Assembly (NCBI GenBank): GCA_036245805.1
Contig: BTRK01000006.1
Span: forward strand, 16,090,365 to 16,154,364
DNA: 64,000 nt
Direction of reading: 5' to 3'
Origin: Pristionchus mayeri
Lineage: Eukaryota > Nematoda > Chromadorea > Rhabditida > Neodiplogasteridae
The notes under the pieces were generated by a model, which had not been told where the DNA came from, did no database searches, and saw only the letters and a program-made list of their open reading frames with translations. Shown here piece after piece: positions 47,539 to 59,853 of the stretch (position 1 is its first letter; each line of letters begins with the position of its first letter). The position numbers were made by a program, and so were the translations under genes.

Positions 47539-49374
47539 AATCCGCTCATCGATCGTCATTCAATTGGAATGAAGTCCCCTCTCTCCCTCTCTTTGCTCTT
47601 CTTTTCAGCTGATGAAGAAACGGAAGCGACGGAAAAATTTTGTCAAGTAAGTGTCCGCGCGCTAATGTAAATGGTAAAAATATCTACAATTTATTGCATT
47701 CATATTTTAACAAAAAATACAGTATTTTCTTCTCTAGTTGTAATAACAATATATTCATCGTTTGTGGAGGGGATTAAAATATGTATTAGAGGAAATAGTA
47801 CAGAGAAACAAGGCATCACAATACGACAATACTATGTCAGAAGGGCGACAAAGTTTCTAATTAGATAGAGAGGTTATCAAGATTTTTAATGTACAATAAT
47901 TGGAAACAATTAAGAGAATATCACTACTTATAATGGAGTCGTCACGATTATTCCAATGGGAAACTATTATATTAGGTTGTTGCATAAGTCCTGTCCGATT
48001 TGGAAGCCTCTAGTAGCTTATTTGGTCGATCTTGCTTGTATGTTTTTGCCATTATCTGGCCTCATGGCATAATAGAGACACATATGCTTGTACATTCCAA
48101 CAATGATATTAATCTAAATCATAAATGTCTGCATTACGAGAAAACGAAGATTGAACTGTTCAGACGATAGTCTTTGTGGAAGTTGTTTTTAACCATCGCT
48201 AAAGGGGCTATACAACGAAAACGAAATTTCGGACAAATTTCACAAAATTCGTGATTTCAGATTCTTTGAAAATTATATCTCCATTCAGCGATGAATGATT
48301 TTCAAATAGTTTTCACAAAAGTGGTTGTAGAATATAAGATGCTGGTTCAGATTATCACAATAGGTCATAAATTCTAGTTGTGCGAGAGCCACACACTAGC
48401 CAAATGTGCAAAATTCGGCATTCAAATTTTCACCACTAATTTCTGGAAGAATAATCACGTCGAAGGAAACTAGATTCACTACTTTACATGAATTGGGATA
48501 TTAAGGCCAGACATTGATCACTTTTAAAAACAAAAGATATATCTATATCGTACGGCACGAAAATGACATGGGTTCATATCGGTTGACAAAGAAGCGCATT
48601 TCCAGACTTTCTTAAATTTTTAGCCATGACTTTCAAGCACTGATTGCCATTAGTGGTTCGGTATGATGTACATTCATCACACTCTACGATAATGCTATGA
48701 GTTTGGCACTTTGTATGTTCCTAAGGAAATAGAGGACTGGAGAAATACGAAACGAGAACGTTCAAGTGCGCTACTTTCGTCTAATTTCGTGTCCATATTA
48801 TTTAAATGACAGGGATACAGTATGGTGCGCTAGAAAGTGTATTACATCCTCTATATATCACAAAAGATACATGCTGCCAAAGCTCACATGAATGTCTGTA
48901 GAAGCCGGAATTTGTAAATGATAAAATCGGACAAGACTTATGCAACAACTTGATATTAGACGAGAAACTGGCAAAACTAGTGGTGCGAAATGGGCAAATT
49001 TTAAGGCGGTGACCTCTAGAGATACCTATTCGGGAAGATAAATTAAAGAATGAATGGCAATCAATATCGTAATAGCCGAAAATTATTTTGTAACAACTAA
49101 GCCAATATATCCTAGAACGGCGATCGGAGAGAAGAGGGATGTCGAAAATCTTTAGCCTTTCTTGGTGGAGAAAGGAGGGGGAGATGGAAGCGGGAGAAGA
49201 CGATCCTTGTGAAACGCTTTTTTATAACACCATTGTGATTTGTCTTTCAAGGATATATACCTAATTGCAATCTCATAAGGCCTTTTGTCGTCTCAGCATC
49301 GTAGACGCGCAGAAGCCGCATGACGATAGTACCACCGAGATCGGCAATCCGTCAGACCACACTGAGACCCGGCG
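47539..49374 (+). pseudogene. F-box-like family exon fragment (exons 2 and 5)
   Basis: Exon 47539-47646 (NPLIDRHSIGMKSPLSLSLL onward to EKFCQ, gtaagt donor) matches exon 2 of member A in length (108 bp), phase and acceptor. Exon 49280-49374 (AFCRLSIVDAQKPHDDS onward, 95 bp) matches exon 5. No first exon precedes them, and no F-box or later exon follows before a new first exon at 49613. The intron holds a mariner. It is probably a truncated duplicate. Confidence 0.75.
47972..48953. mobile_element. 982-bp degenerate mariner-like element
   Basis: The ends TTAGGTTGTTGCATAAGTCC and its inverted partner (30 bp, few mismatches) are flanked by TA (47970-47971 and 48954-48955). It is shorter than a full mariner and has no transposase frame. 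Confidence 0.85.
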
Positions 49375-49612
49375 GTATTGTGCATCTGTCTGCTTGTTGT
49401 TCCAATGTACTTTTTCGCACGACTAAAATTTACAACTAAAAATTTTAACGAAATTTTGAAGATATATCAAACGAATAGAAATCCATTTGTCGTATAGTAG
49501 CAAGTCACTTCTGTTTTATCAGCATTTTTTCGGGACATGTTTCATCTCTGCCCATTCGCAATTGTCTGACCTGTCAGACACACTATAGAAATATCATTTC
49601 AGTCATCAAGCC

Positions 49613-52600
49613 ATGTGTTTCACGACCTCTTCTGAATCTCTCTCGCAGCAGAAGCAACATAAGGAGAAATTCCAGCATACATTCACCGCCAACATTCACG
49701 CTGTTGAGGTGAAATGTAAATTCCGTTGTGCAGTTCAATTTAAATGTGATTAAATTTATATATACTAAACTTTTTGTTCAATTGCATTGATTATAATCTG
49801 ACATATGCCATGATTCTGTAAAAAAGTCACCTAATTTTTTTCGTCGACTATCCGAGCTTTCGCTCGCTAGGGGCACGCCGTGATTAGAGTTCAAAAAATA
49901 TTTATTCAGGAATAGGATTTCTAGCCGCACGGAATGGTTTTGTACCTGGTCGGTACCAACTTGGTACCGCGTGGTACCAACTCGGCACCGCTTGGTACCA
50001 ACTTGGTACCGTATGCTACGGGCCTGGAAACTCGTTGAGCATGCGTGGTACGGTAATTGGAATCATCTGGTATAGCATACTACGCCCTTGGAAGTTCATT
50101 GTACCGACTTGGTACCATATGGTTCCGACCCAGGAATGGTCTGGTATCAACTCTTAGCCGACCCCTACCATTAATTGACTCGATTCCCCACGAAATCAGC
50201 CTCCCCCACGATTTTGGTCGATTTCTATCGAAAAAGCTTTAACCCGGACCCAATCTGGTGCCAGACGGTACCAGGCACGCCCACAACACTCCCAACGCAT
50301 TCCCCGACCCGACCGCACTCAGCAAAAAATCGGGCAAAGGCTGTGCCCCGAGAGATCACCTTATCCATATGTCACATCATTTTCACATGTTTGTAATAAA
50401 TTACGCACCAAAAGTTCGCATGATGCGTGATCGTCACTAATGTTGAATGTTTCTCGTAGCGATGTCCCTGAAATTTCCCCAAGCAAACTGCAAACTCAGT
50501 TGGCGATCAACAAAAACCCTGAATTTCAAGCATTTTTTCTATGTTTAGAAGCAATGCTGCCGCAAATTTTTATACAGCTCAAGCATTTTCCTGGATAGCC
50601 CCCGGACGTTTTCCCTTTCCTTATGTCGAGGCTCCTGGGGCCGTGCTCTATCCTCTCCCCTCTGTCCCCTCCACACAGTAGTACCTTAGTCCCTTTCTTT
50701 GCCTTTTGTGCGCTTTTTACAGTGTGAGCGAGAAATAGGAGGGAGAAAATGGTTGTGAAAATCCTTTTCTCTCTTTCCTTCCTCGATCACTCTGTAATGC
50801 GTCGATCGATCTTTAAGAGACCCTCCACCAGAGAACGTAACAACTGTGCAGGGGTCCACGGATGGCCAAAAATTCAATAATTCCTGTATTTTTTTTCTGA
50901 AGTGTAGGTCCCGAGTGCTGGCTGGGGGTCGATTTTGAAAAAGTTTAAGATACCCCCCATTTTTGGGGTCGAAAAATTCGATATCACAGAATGACATGGG
51001 ATATAGATTTTCTGACGTATTTTCACGCATAGGAAACGAATTTCTGTGTTAGAACTCGAAAAAAATAGAAATAAAGAAAATAACGCCGAAAAACTCATTT
51101 TTTGACTATATTTCACGAGATTAAAATTTTGTGAAAAATTTCGGAGTGTTATAGATATGATTTTCAGAATCTACAACTAAAAGTACATCTAAGGTGATTT
51201 TTTCAGAATTTTAAAAATAGGCCTTTTTTGGGAATGAGCTCCATAGCTGGTCAAATCAGGCCAAAATATCGACTATGTCTTCACGCCATGTCGCTTTCTA
51301 AGCCCATCTCGTTCATTATCTATCGCCGAGAGCATATAATCGACTAATTTAAGCATAATCTTCATATTAGAGCCTTGAAAAACCGCAAAATCGAATAAAT
51401 CGAAAATTCATTTTTTCCATGCCAGACAATTAGGTATAGAAAAAGTCGATCTCAGAGAATTAGATGAAATACACATTTTCTGTCGTATTTTGGGCCGTAG
51501 GAACCGATTTTTCAAACTAGAGCTCGTGAAAATGCGAAATTAATAAGATATCATTAAAAATCTCTGGAGTTCTAGCAAAAAAAATGAAAAGATCAAATTT
51601 TTGAATTTATATTTTTTGGCAGATACAACAATTCAAACATTAAGATAATCCATAAATATGAAATATAAAAATGGTTTAAGGCATTTGTACGCCTCGATGG
51701 GCTTAGAAAGCGACATGGCGTGAAGTCACAGTCGTGATTTTGGTCTGATTTGACCAGTTCTGGAGCTCATTCCCAAAAAAGGCCCATTTTTAAAATTCTA
51801 AAAAAATCACCTTAGATGTACTTTTAGATGTAGATTCCGTAAATCATATCCATAACTCTCCGAAATTTTTCACAAAATTTTAATCTCGTGAAATATAGTC
51901 AAAAAATGAGTTTTTCGACGTTATTTTCTTTATTTCTTATTTTTTCGTGTTCTAACACAGAAATTCGTTTTCTATGCTTGAAAATACGTCAGAAAATCTA
52001 TATCCCATGTCATTCTGTGATATCGATTTTTTCGACCCCAAAAATGGGGGGTATCTGAAACTTTTTCAAAATCGACCCCCAGCCTAAGTTATTGCATATA
52101 TATAATATATATATATATATAATCAGCACTCGGCACCCACACTTCAGAAAAAAAGTTTGGGATTTATCGAATTTTTGGCCATCCGTGGACCTGTTACGTT
52201 CTCTGGTGGACGGTCTCTTAATACTTTACTTAATCAATACCGAGTAATTGTACACCGGATATTTAAATTGGCGCATACTTTCAAGCTGAGGACTTCGTTC
52301 TGATGGATCCATCTGACCCTTCTTATTATTCGGAGTCTGTCAATGAGAAGGGAAATCGCATAGATTCTGATTCTACTAATCCCTATCCGATAAACAAACA
52401 GGCAAGCGTTTAAAGTTACCAGCTGAGAACAAAATCTTGATCCCGAGTATTTACGCGTTTCCCGCGCGTCGCGTGATGAGAGAGCGTGCACTGAGGGGCT
52501 TGCATTATTTCGGTAACTGGAAAAGAGAATATTTTTATAATATTAATGCAGTAATCAAGCATATTATAGGTTGATTGCAAGAACATAAAAATACAGAGAG

Positions 52601-55600
52601 GACTCCAGTAAGCAAAAATGTTGATAGCGAAAGGATTGCGCAACGTGAGAGCGAATTCCAATCGGAAGTGAGCGAGCAATGACAGGCAATACCTATCTAT
52701 AAAGCGCAGTGTCTGGGTTCGTGTTTGTTCGGATTGCGAAACGATTACGAAACGTGGAGGGAGAGAGATCGCGCGTCAACAAGTTTCGAAACGAATTATT
52801 GCGAAACCAACTCCGCTAGTACGGAGCCTTCGGCGGGGGTACAACCGGGCCGGTATAAAATAAAATTCAGCTATTTAGTGAAATAATTAAGCGTAAAACA
52901 CATAAAATATACGAGGTTAGCGATCACGAAGAACAAACTTTTTGAAATCACGAAAATAAATACAAACCGTAATCCTAAGGTTCTAACAGATAGTGGAGTG
53001 TACTAATAGTTGCAAGTGTAGGAATATAGAAATTCTTGTTGTTTCCTCGCGTAGGGACACCCCGTGTAGCCACCGTAGAATTTGTAGGCTTCCAGAATTT
53101 TTTTTTTCAAAACTTTTTCAAAACGGCATTATTCTTACAAATATTTTTTCCTGTTCGTCAAACTTTCTAAGCTTGAAGATATGACCGAGGCCTACCCAGA
53201 ATAACTTTTTGAAGGTGCTAGGTCGTACATTTGCTGCAGCCATGCTGCAAAAAAATCAGTCTGAAATTCAGAACTCGGCTTCTAGGCAAGCTAACGACCC
53301 GTTCAAAGCATAAACATGATCGCCATCATGAATCCAGATGATCCTGAGAATATGACAGCGATATCTCAAAATTTGCCCTCAAGGCATAAAAAATCACATT
53401 TTTGAATGACCAAATTTTGGACATCCATAACTTTATGGGAAAGTTGAGTAAAAATCTGGATTTCATAAGGTAATATGCAAAATGTATTGGATACCCGATT
53501 TCCAACTTTTTAGATCGATTGGATATCTTTCCTGTTCGCGGCGAACGGTTTTTGGAGGTATACTCGGGTCGGAAAACACCTTGTTTACCCCTATGGGCGA
53601 GAGAGTGCAGACGACGAGAGTGCATAAAGAGGGTGTTTTCCGACACGAGTATACCTCCGAAAACCGTTCGCCGCGAGCAGGAACAATATCCAATCGTTCT
53701 AAAAAGTTGGAAATCAGTTCTCCAATATATTTTGCATATTACCAGATGAAAACCAGATTTTTAGTCAACTTTTCCATACAGTTATGGATGTTAAAAAATG
53801 GTTATGCAAAAATGTGATTTTTAAATACCCTAAGGCAAATTTTGAGATATCGCTATCATATTTTCAGGATCATCTGGATTCATGATGGTGATCATTTTGA
53901 TTCTTTGAATGGGTCTCTAGCTTGCTTGAAGCCGAGTTCTGAATTTCAGACTCTGTTTTTGCAGCATGGCTGCATCAAATGTACGACCTAGCAGCACCTT
54001 CAAAAAGTTATTCTGGGCAGGCCTCGGTAATATCTCCAATCTTAGAAATTTTGACGAACAGGAAAAAATCTATGTAATAATAATGCCGTTTTGAAAAAAG
54101 AGCATATTGATTGCGTCATCACTATGCAATAACGGGAGCTATTTCGTCATACCCCAACATCATGATCACAATCTCCATTGAATTTGTTACATCATACCTG
54201 GGTGCCAGAATTATACATTTCCTGGGCAAAAAGTTGTAGCAAATTCAAAAAGTGTCCCATGACTTTCCGGCGCGACTGTTCATTCCTGATTATTTCGCCT
54301 CTCAGCTGTCCAATCACTTCAATGGCGAAGTGAAGGAATTCACACAGAGAAAGATCAATGGACCGGGACTCAAGGAGGTGGATCTGAAAAATACTGAGGT
54401 TGTTACATGGAATAGTGTTGACACTATTCGCTTTCATTATTTTACTCTTAATTTTACCTCTATAGTTGAAATTATAAAGCTTGAAATGGAGAGACTTAGC
54501 AAGAAACACTTTGGAATAATTATTTCCCATTTTTCCTTTTTTTTTACAAAGTCGACTAATTTTTGAATTATTTTGTTCGGATTGGTCTAGTTCATATAAT
54601 GTAATATTAAATCTCTTATTGTCATTGTAATCTTATAATCACAGGCCGGTCTGAAAGTGGAAATTGATCTGTACCTGTTCTACGATCTGGCCAATTTGGG
54701 TATGGGACGGTTTAAGATGTCGATGGAAGATGATGAACCAACTATGGAAATAACGTTGGCTGGGGCAGAGGATCCAATCATCGAGCAGGTCTGACAAGCG
54801 CTCTACATTTCTTCATTTTTGGGTATTGAATTTGTGCATCAATTTCTAGTTGGCCGTCGAATATGATGAATTGAAAGTAAGCTATGAATTTTTCGTTTTC
54901 GTTGTGCTTCTCTAAATGAAAATACGAAATGAAAAGTATAATTTCCTCTGAAAATCTCATGATCAGAAACATTTTTGCAGTTGTCCGGATTTCTCTCATC
55001 ATCTATCGAGGAAGTCCACATCAGTGAGTATACAGGCTGGATCAGACCTCTCTCCTCTTCTGACCTCTGGCTCTGCGCTAAGCTTCTTGCTCATTCCACC
55101 ATCGGAGATGTGCATTTCGTCCTTTCGATTCTTGACGACACTATGACGTGAGCTAAATTACGCATTTCATCGAATTTCGAATTTTTTTGCTTAAATGGAT
55201 GGTGGATGGTCGCTATAAAACTAGAAAAAAGGTCTCTCAAACTAGGTGTTCTAGTACTATGAGTTTTAGTTCAGTATTTCTTGCATTGTTCAGTCCCTTC
55301 ATCATCTCCATTCTGACGAAAGCCATGAGATCTCTCGTCATTCGGGTGGAATCGAAGCTGCTGATCAATGATCGGGGTGAGCAGCGATTCCTCTTTCAAT
55401 TTTCCATAATTACTGAAAATATAGGTTCTAGAATGGATGATTTGCATGCTCCAATAGAGTTACATTTGAGTGGCACACTATCTGATCAAAGCTGTCAATC
55501 TTCCTAGATTGCTTGACTTTATTATTAAATTTAATAGTCCCATCTTTGTTCTCTAACATTTCAGCCGCCTTTGTCCGAGCACTGTACGCGAGCTCCGTTT

Positions 55601-55908
55601 CCCGAGTAAATCTCAGCGACTGGAGAGATAATTGCCATCTGTTCTTCGGCCTTCCTCGCAGCTTCTGGGAAAGATTCCTCAACGAGGTCAGAAGTCGGTT
55701 TTATTTCTAAGGTCTCTCTTAATAGTCACTATCCTCTAATGGGACAGCGAATAGATCGTTTCAGAACATGTCGAACGGTTCATTGGAATGGGTGAAGATT
55801 AGCGACAATATTTACGGAATTAATCCGCTGTTGCTCACGCAAGCACCCTTCAATCTGCCCGAGTATCGCATCGAATCGATCGAGTGGATGAAAGCTACGG
55901 CGAAGTAA
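49613..55908 (+). CDS. F-box-like family member D, F-box exon missing
   Basis: Exon 1, 49613-49708 (MCFTTSSESLSQQKQHKEKF onward), has a TTTCAG acceptor 11 bases before its ATG, as in the other members. The next recognisable exons are 7-12: 54306-54398, 54645-54788, 54981-55147, 55294-55376, 55565-55686 and 55765-55908 (stop TAA). They are open and in phase, and exon 1 could join exon 7 in phase to give 282 residues. Exons 2-6, including the F-box, were not found in the 4.6 kb between, which is filled by a GGTACC-rich stretch, a TTAA element and a fold-back. The C-terminus keeps LAGAEDPIIEQ, LCAKLLAHSTIGD, SFWERFLNE and NMSNGSLEWVKI. It is probably non-functional as an F-box protein. Confidence 0.6.
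49935..50160. repeat. GGTACC-rich simple repeat
   Basis: Degenerate copies of a GGTACCAACTTGGTACCG-like motif recur through this stretch. Each copy is a small palindrome (GGTACC). It lies in the large intron of member D. Frames through it are not gene-like. The stretch 50160-50810 shows nothing I recognise. Confidence 0.7.
50817..52217. mobile_element. 1.4-kb palindromic element with TTAA TSD
   Basis: The ends GAGACCCTCCACCAGAGAAC and GTTCTCTGGTGGACGGTCTC are inverted and flanked by TTAA (50813-50816 and 52218-52221). The arms run nearly to the centre (about 51500), so the element is one long hairpin. The right arm carries an extra AT-microsatellite insertion at about 52085-52125. TTAA duplications are typical of piggyBac-like elements, but the termini do not show the usual CCC start, so the class is tentative. 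Confidence 0.85.
52440..52505 (-). pseudogene. Orphan inverted copy of an F-box family first exon
   Basis: On the minus strand TTTTCCAGTTACCGA, then an ATG at 52505, opens a frame MQAPQCTLSHHATRGK. The 5' part (acceptor, leader and first codons MQAP) is almost the same as exon 1 of member E at 59854, then diverges. No further family exons follow on that strand. It is a displaced fragment in member D's intron. Confidence 0.65.
53105..54279. mobile_element. Left-truncated Tc1-like fold-back element
   Basis: The right end reads GGCGCGACTG, like the element at 42947-45469, and the arms mirror each other around about 53600 (GGAGGTATACTCG...CGAGTATACCTCC). The left outer end is missing and there is no TA duplication on the right. 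It ends about 26 bases before the acceptor of exon 54306, and probably removed the F-box exon side of member D. Confidence 0.78.
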
Positions 55909-56103
55909 CTACCATTATTCACCTACCGTATCCTCAGACAGAAGTTTTATTCTCATTTCATTCATTGATTTTAGCTAATGCCACTCGTATGCAACTTGAT
56001 TATTTTTACTGACACAAGATGTACCCATGAAAATTCATAATAGCATCTATCACTTTTTCTGCTCCTATAATCCTTTTCATGGAGTAGCAAAAATATAGTA
56101 GTA

Positions 56104-57290
56104 TTGGGGTGTCCGGAAAGTTCGTATAATGCTTTGGAAAAAAGTCAGTTCGCGATCAAATGCAGTGATTGCGCAATCTGTTTGTCAACAATGTATTGCA
56201 TCATTCTGACGTTGAGTAGTGAGAGGATTTAATCAGTCTCCTAGTTGCTACATTGATTCTTGTGATGGACTCCCATCTCTACCTCCCAGCAGTTTTACTT
56301 CATTACTACCGTCTTGGCCGATCCGTGAAGGAGGCCCACTCTGCCCTGGCCCAGTCGGAAGGAGCTGACGCCCCCTCCATACCCTTCTGCTATAAGTGGT
56401 TCTCCCGCTTCAAGAAAGGGGAGTTTGGTCTCGATGATCAACCCCGCTCTGGACGCCCTCCCTCCCTCGATCAGCCTCTCGTTCTCCGCACACTGAAGCG
56501 CAAGCCCATGGCCAGTGTGCGTGAGTTGAAGAAGGATACTGGTACTCCCAGATCAACGGTGTCTGATATCCTCCATCGATCTGGGAAGAAGCCGAAACTC
56601 CCACAAGTGATTCCCCATGACCTCTCCCCCGAACAGCTGAAAAATCGTGTTCAAGTCTGTCGGGAATTACTCCATCGTAGATTCAATCTTCGATGGGTCA
56701 ATTCCATCATCGCTACAGATGAGAAGTGGATCACGTACGATAACCCTGTGAGGAGACTGCAATGGGTGGATGCAGATGAGAAGCCCACGCCCGTCCCGAA
56801 GAAGGAAGAGCACGGAAAGAAGGAACTCCTCTGCTTCTTCTTCTCAGTGCTCGGTCCCATCTACTGGGAGATCCTCGCCCCTGGCACCATCATCAATGCC
56901 GACCTCTTCTCTGAACAACTGCAAGATGTCGCGATCAGAGTCCCTCCCAGACTCCTGAACCAGGGCACAATTCTTCTTCTGATGGATAATGCTCGCCCAC
57001 ATCGAGCGAAGATGACCCAGAAGAAAATGGACGAGCTGAAGATCGAGAGGATTCCCCATCCACCGTATTCCCCGGATCTCTCCCCATGCGACTACCACTG
57101 CTTCCGCTCTCTCTCTCTGACTTCTGCAAAGGAAAGAAGTTCAAGAATCGAGATGAAGTTGTGAGGGCTTTCGTGAACTGGGCGGTCTCGAAGAAACCCG
57201 CATTCTGGAAGAGAGGAATCGAGACCCTGCCCAATCGCTGGAGGGAGGTAGTGAGAAAGAAGGGGGCATACTCTTATACTCTTTCAATGC
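56104..57290 (+). mobile_element. mariner element, 3' TIR lost
   Basis: The 5' end TTGGGGTGTCCGGAAAGTTC follows a TA. The matching inverted end is not found downstream; sequence after about 57290 is instead the 3' flank shared by other F-box members. It inserted in the 3' flank of member D and lost its right terminus with some flank. Confidence 0.8.
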
Positions 57291-57325
57291 CCTCCTTAGA
57301 TAGAAGTTGTGCCCCAGTGTTCTGA
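56253..57325 (+). pseudogene. mariner transposase, D,D34D, one frameshift
   Basis: Cut-and-paste transposase. The open frame 56253-57164 shows the N-terminal helix-turn-helix region, FGLDDQPRSGRP, IPHDLSPEQLKNR and the catalytic triad: D156 in IATDEKWITYDN, D245 in LLMDNARPH and D280 in YSPDLSPCDYH, giving D,D34D spacing. Near 57112 a CT-dinucleotide run shifts the frame; the C-terminus continues in the next frame (KKFKNRDEVV to ETLPNRWREVV, ending about 57270). The start may be Met1 or Met5. The coding sequence is intronless, unlike its neighbours, and GC-richer. With one frameshift and one TIR missing, the element cannot move on its own. Confidence 0.92.
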
Positions 57326-57329
57326 TCTA

Positions 57330-59850
57330 CACACCTGTATGTATGCAACAATCGTTTTGTGTTCTTGAAAGAATGTTCCCTTATAAACTTTTGATTCGGC
57401 ATCTTGTTATTTGAAAGAAAACGTCGAATTCCGTCGCATCAATATCTTGGTTAAATCGATATTTCTTGAAAAAACTTTTGAAATTTTAAAAGGTATTTCC
57501 AAGTCGACGTTGATTCACCCCCAATTCAGACGGCATCTTTATGGTTAAAGAGATAGAGAGATAAAGATAGAGCGAAAGCATGAAAAATGAAAAGAAATCA
57601 TCCGGAATCGGAATGACTTCTAAAGAACTGTCTCTAGATGTGCACTGTATTAGCCTTTTGACAGAGAAGAAAAAACGAAATAATGAGAGAAATATATTGC
57701 GAAACTTTTGGCAAATGTCCAAGAGCGCTCACATGACTTTTGAAACTATTTTCTCCTAATTTAAATAATATTTATGTTTTTATGTTCTTCAATTTTAAGA
57801 GACCAGCTCGGTAAGAATCGAGGGTCCTTCTGGTACGGCCGGACATCGACCTCTTCGATTTCGATCAGAATTTTTTTCTGGATACCCCCATGGGTCCTCA
57901 TCATCAAATGGGTTACCATATGACTCATGGTCTTGAAACATAGAAATGCCGGGTTAGTAAAGTTTACTAATTCAAAATTCATCAAAAATGAATGGCGATA
58001 TGTAGATCCGAGGTTAGTGTGGTTTAGTAACATACTATCCTAGGCAACAAAAACTCGTTATAATTTGGCCCTAGAATCCACTCGCAAACTAATTTTTCAA
58101 TGTTGAAATATTAGGTTTTAATCATTTTAAATTTTAAAACAAAAAAGCGCTATCCGGCGATTATAATACTTTGTAGAGCTTAAGATTCTGCATCGAATAA
58201 AAATATTTCGAAAAAAATCGGAATAACCATGTTTTGAGATAATCAGACATAAAGAGAAACTTTCGAAAAAAATGCTCACGAATACTTTATACTCGATTTG
58301 TAGAGCTCGTCAAACTGAAGACTTTTACTGTTTTGCCGTTTTTCGCTAACTTCTTATTCTTGCGACTTGACACAAAAATGACACTTTAAGAATTTTATCA
58401 TGCACACCACATTGCTACGCATTCTATTCTAACAGTACAAATATTGACAGCTCTGCTTCACTCTGTATTTCTGCATTTTTCGCCCTTCGCTGATTAATAG
58501 TCGCCAAAAGCCCAATCACTTCTCTCCGAATTTGGAGTCGCACGCCTCCAGTTTCACAATATTGAACAATCGTCACCAGTTTCAAACCCATTGGGAGACG
58601 CAACTTCTTGCACTTGTGGCTAAAGTTGAATGTGGGCTCCCAAAGGGAACCTGCATTACTGTGCATACTTCTCTGCGGCCCCTTCACTCTCCACACTCGC
58701 TCGCCCCAGCCGCGACGCCGACTGCGACGCAGCTCTGCATCTCTGCCTCTCACTACCTTTATACTGACTCTCGCTTTCCTCTGACATCTCTCGCTCTCAA
58801 ATCGCTGTGCATTATCTTTCCCTTTCTACTCGCGTTTCTTCTTAAACCGCATAAATATAATTATTTATACAGTTGTTCTTTCGCAATCTGGTGGAAAAGG
58901 CATAGGTCTGGTGAGCACTATTTCGTCATGTCGCATTTGCTATGATAAATGCGCACCGCGCAATAATTCTCATCCGATGTTTTGCCGCCTAACGCGAACA
59001 TGTAGCGCTGTAAATATTGGTGTAGAGTTTCCATCTATCGTATATCTAGGGACCGATCACATGCCCTCACATTTTTGGTTTTTTAGATTTTCCTAGTATC
59101 CCTTTTCTCATTTTGCGTATGGGTCATGTCCAAATCCTGGTCGATTTCTTGCTACATTGGCTGAAATATGGAAGGATTCGTCATCTGTTGAGATAACCTT
59201 ATTTTCCGCTCATCTATGTGTTCAGAATCAAGCATACAGAAAATATAAAAATAAAGAATACAAAAAGAGAACAAATATTTATGCGAAAGTCAATGTAAAA
59301 ATATGACTCACGCTGTGCTCTAAATCTAATCGGCATATGGTAGTCTAGCATACCAAAGCGAAGTTTTAAAATGTATTTTTTAAATTGTTTTAATATTTTT
59401 TTGTTTTTACTTCTAACCGTTCCATAATATCTGATTGCGTAGGATCGCACAGTGAAAACATTTTTCTGAAACCTCTTTAGAATAGCTGCCGCGGTCCCTA
59501 CGTATATCTTCCACTTTCAGTGTATGCGCTCTAGAAAATTGCACCGCGGTCTTTTTCTGCTGCCTTATATTGTTTGTCCTTTTTTGCTTTCCCGTTCCCT
59601 CATATTTAAAACATTCCAAAGTATGTTGTAATGCTCACCACTTTAGTATCTTAGAACCTTCTTAATACGTTTTAAGTTGCTTGGTCAGATATTTGTCATA
59701 TATTCTTATTGATTTCCGCTATTTCAAAATTTTTGTAATCGTTGCCAGCCTCTTTATATATTGGATGTGGTTTGCGCCATACTGTTTCTGAATTTTAATT
59801 TATTACTGTGCCAATATTGTAGAGAGAAAAAAACTTTTCCAGTTACCGAG
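57330..59850. other. Intergenic stretch before member E
   Basis: Bases 57285-57460 are homologous to the 3' flanks at about 33180-33350, 47330-47490 and 62880-63035 (shared ATGTATGCAATAATCGT and TTCCCNNATAAANTTTTGAT blocks). Beyond that, to 59850, I see only short open frames without motifs or exon-like borders. I assign no gene. Confidence 0.5.
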
Positions 59851-59853
59851 ATA

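Noticed and set aside
49935..50160. CRISPR-like or origin-like repeat array
   Set aside because: The GGTACC motifs are irregular, without fixed spacing or unique spacers, in an animal genome.
58532..58945. 137-residue plus-strand frame
   Set aside because: No motif, composition bias (His/Ser/Leu), and an overlapping frame of similar length on the other strand; no exon-like borders.
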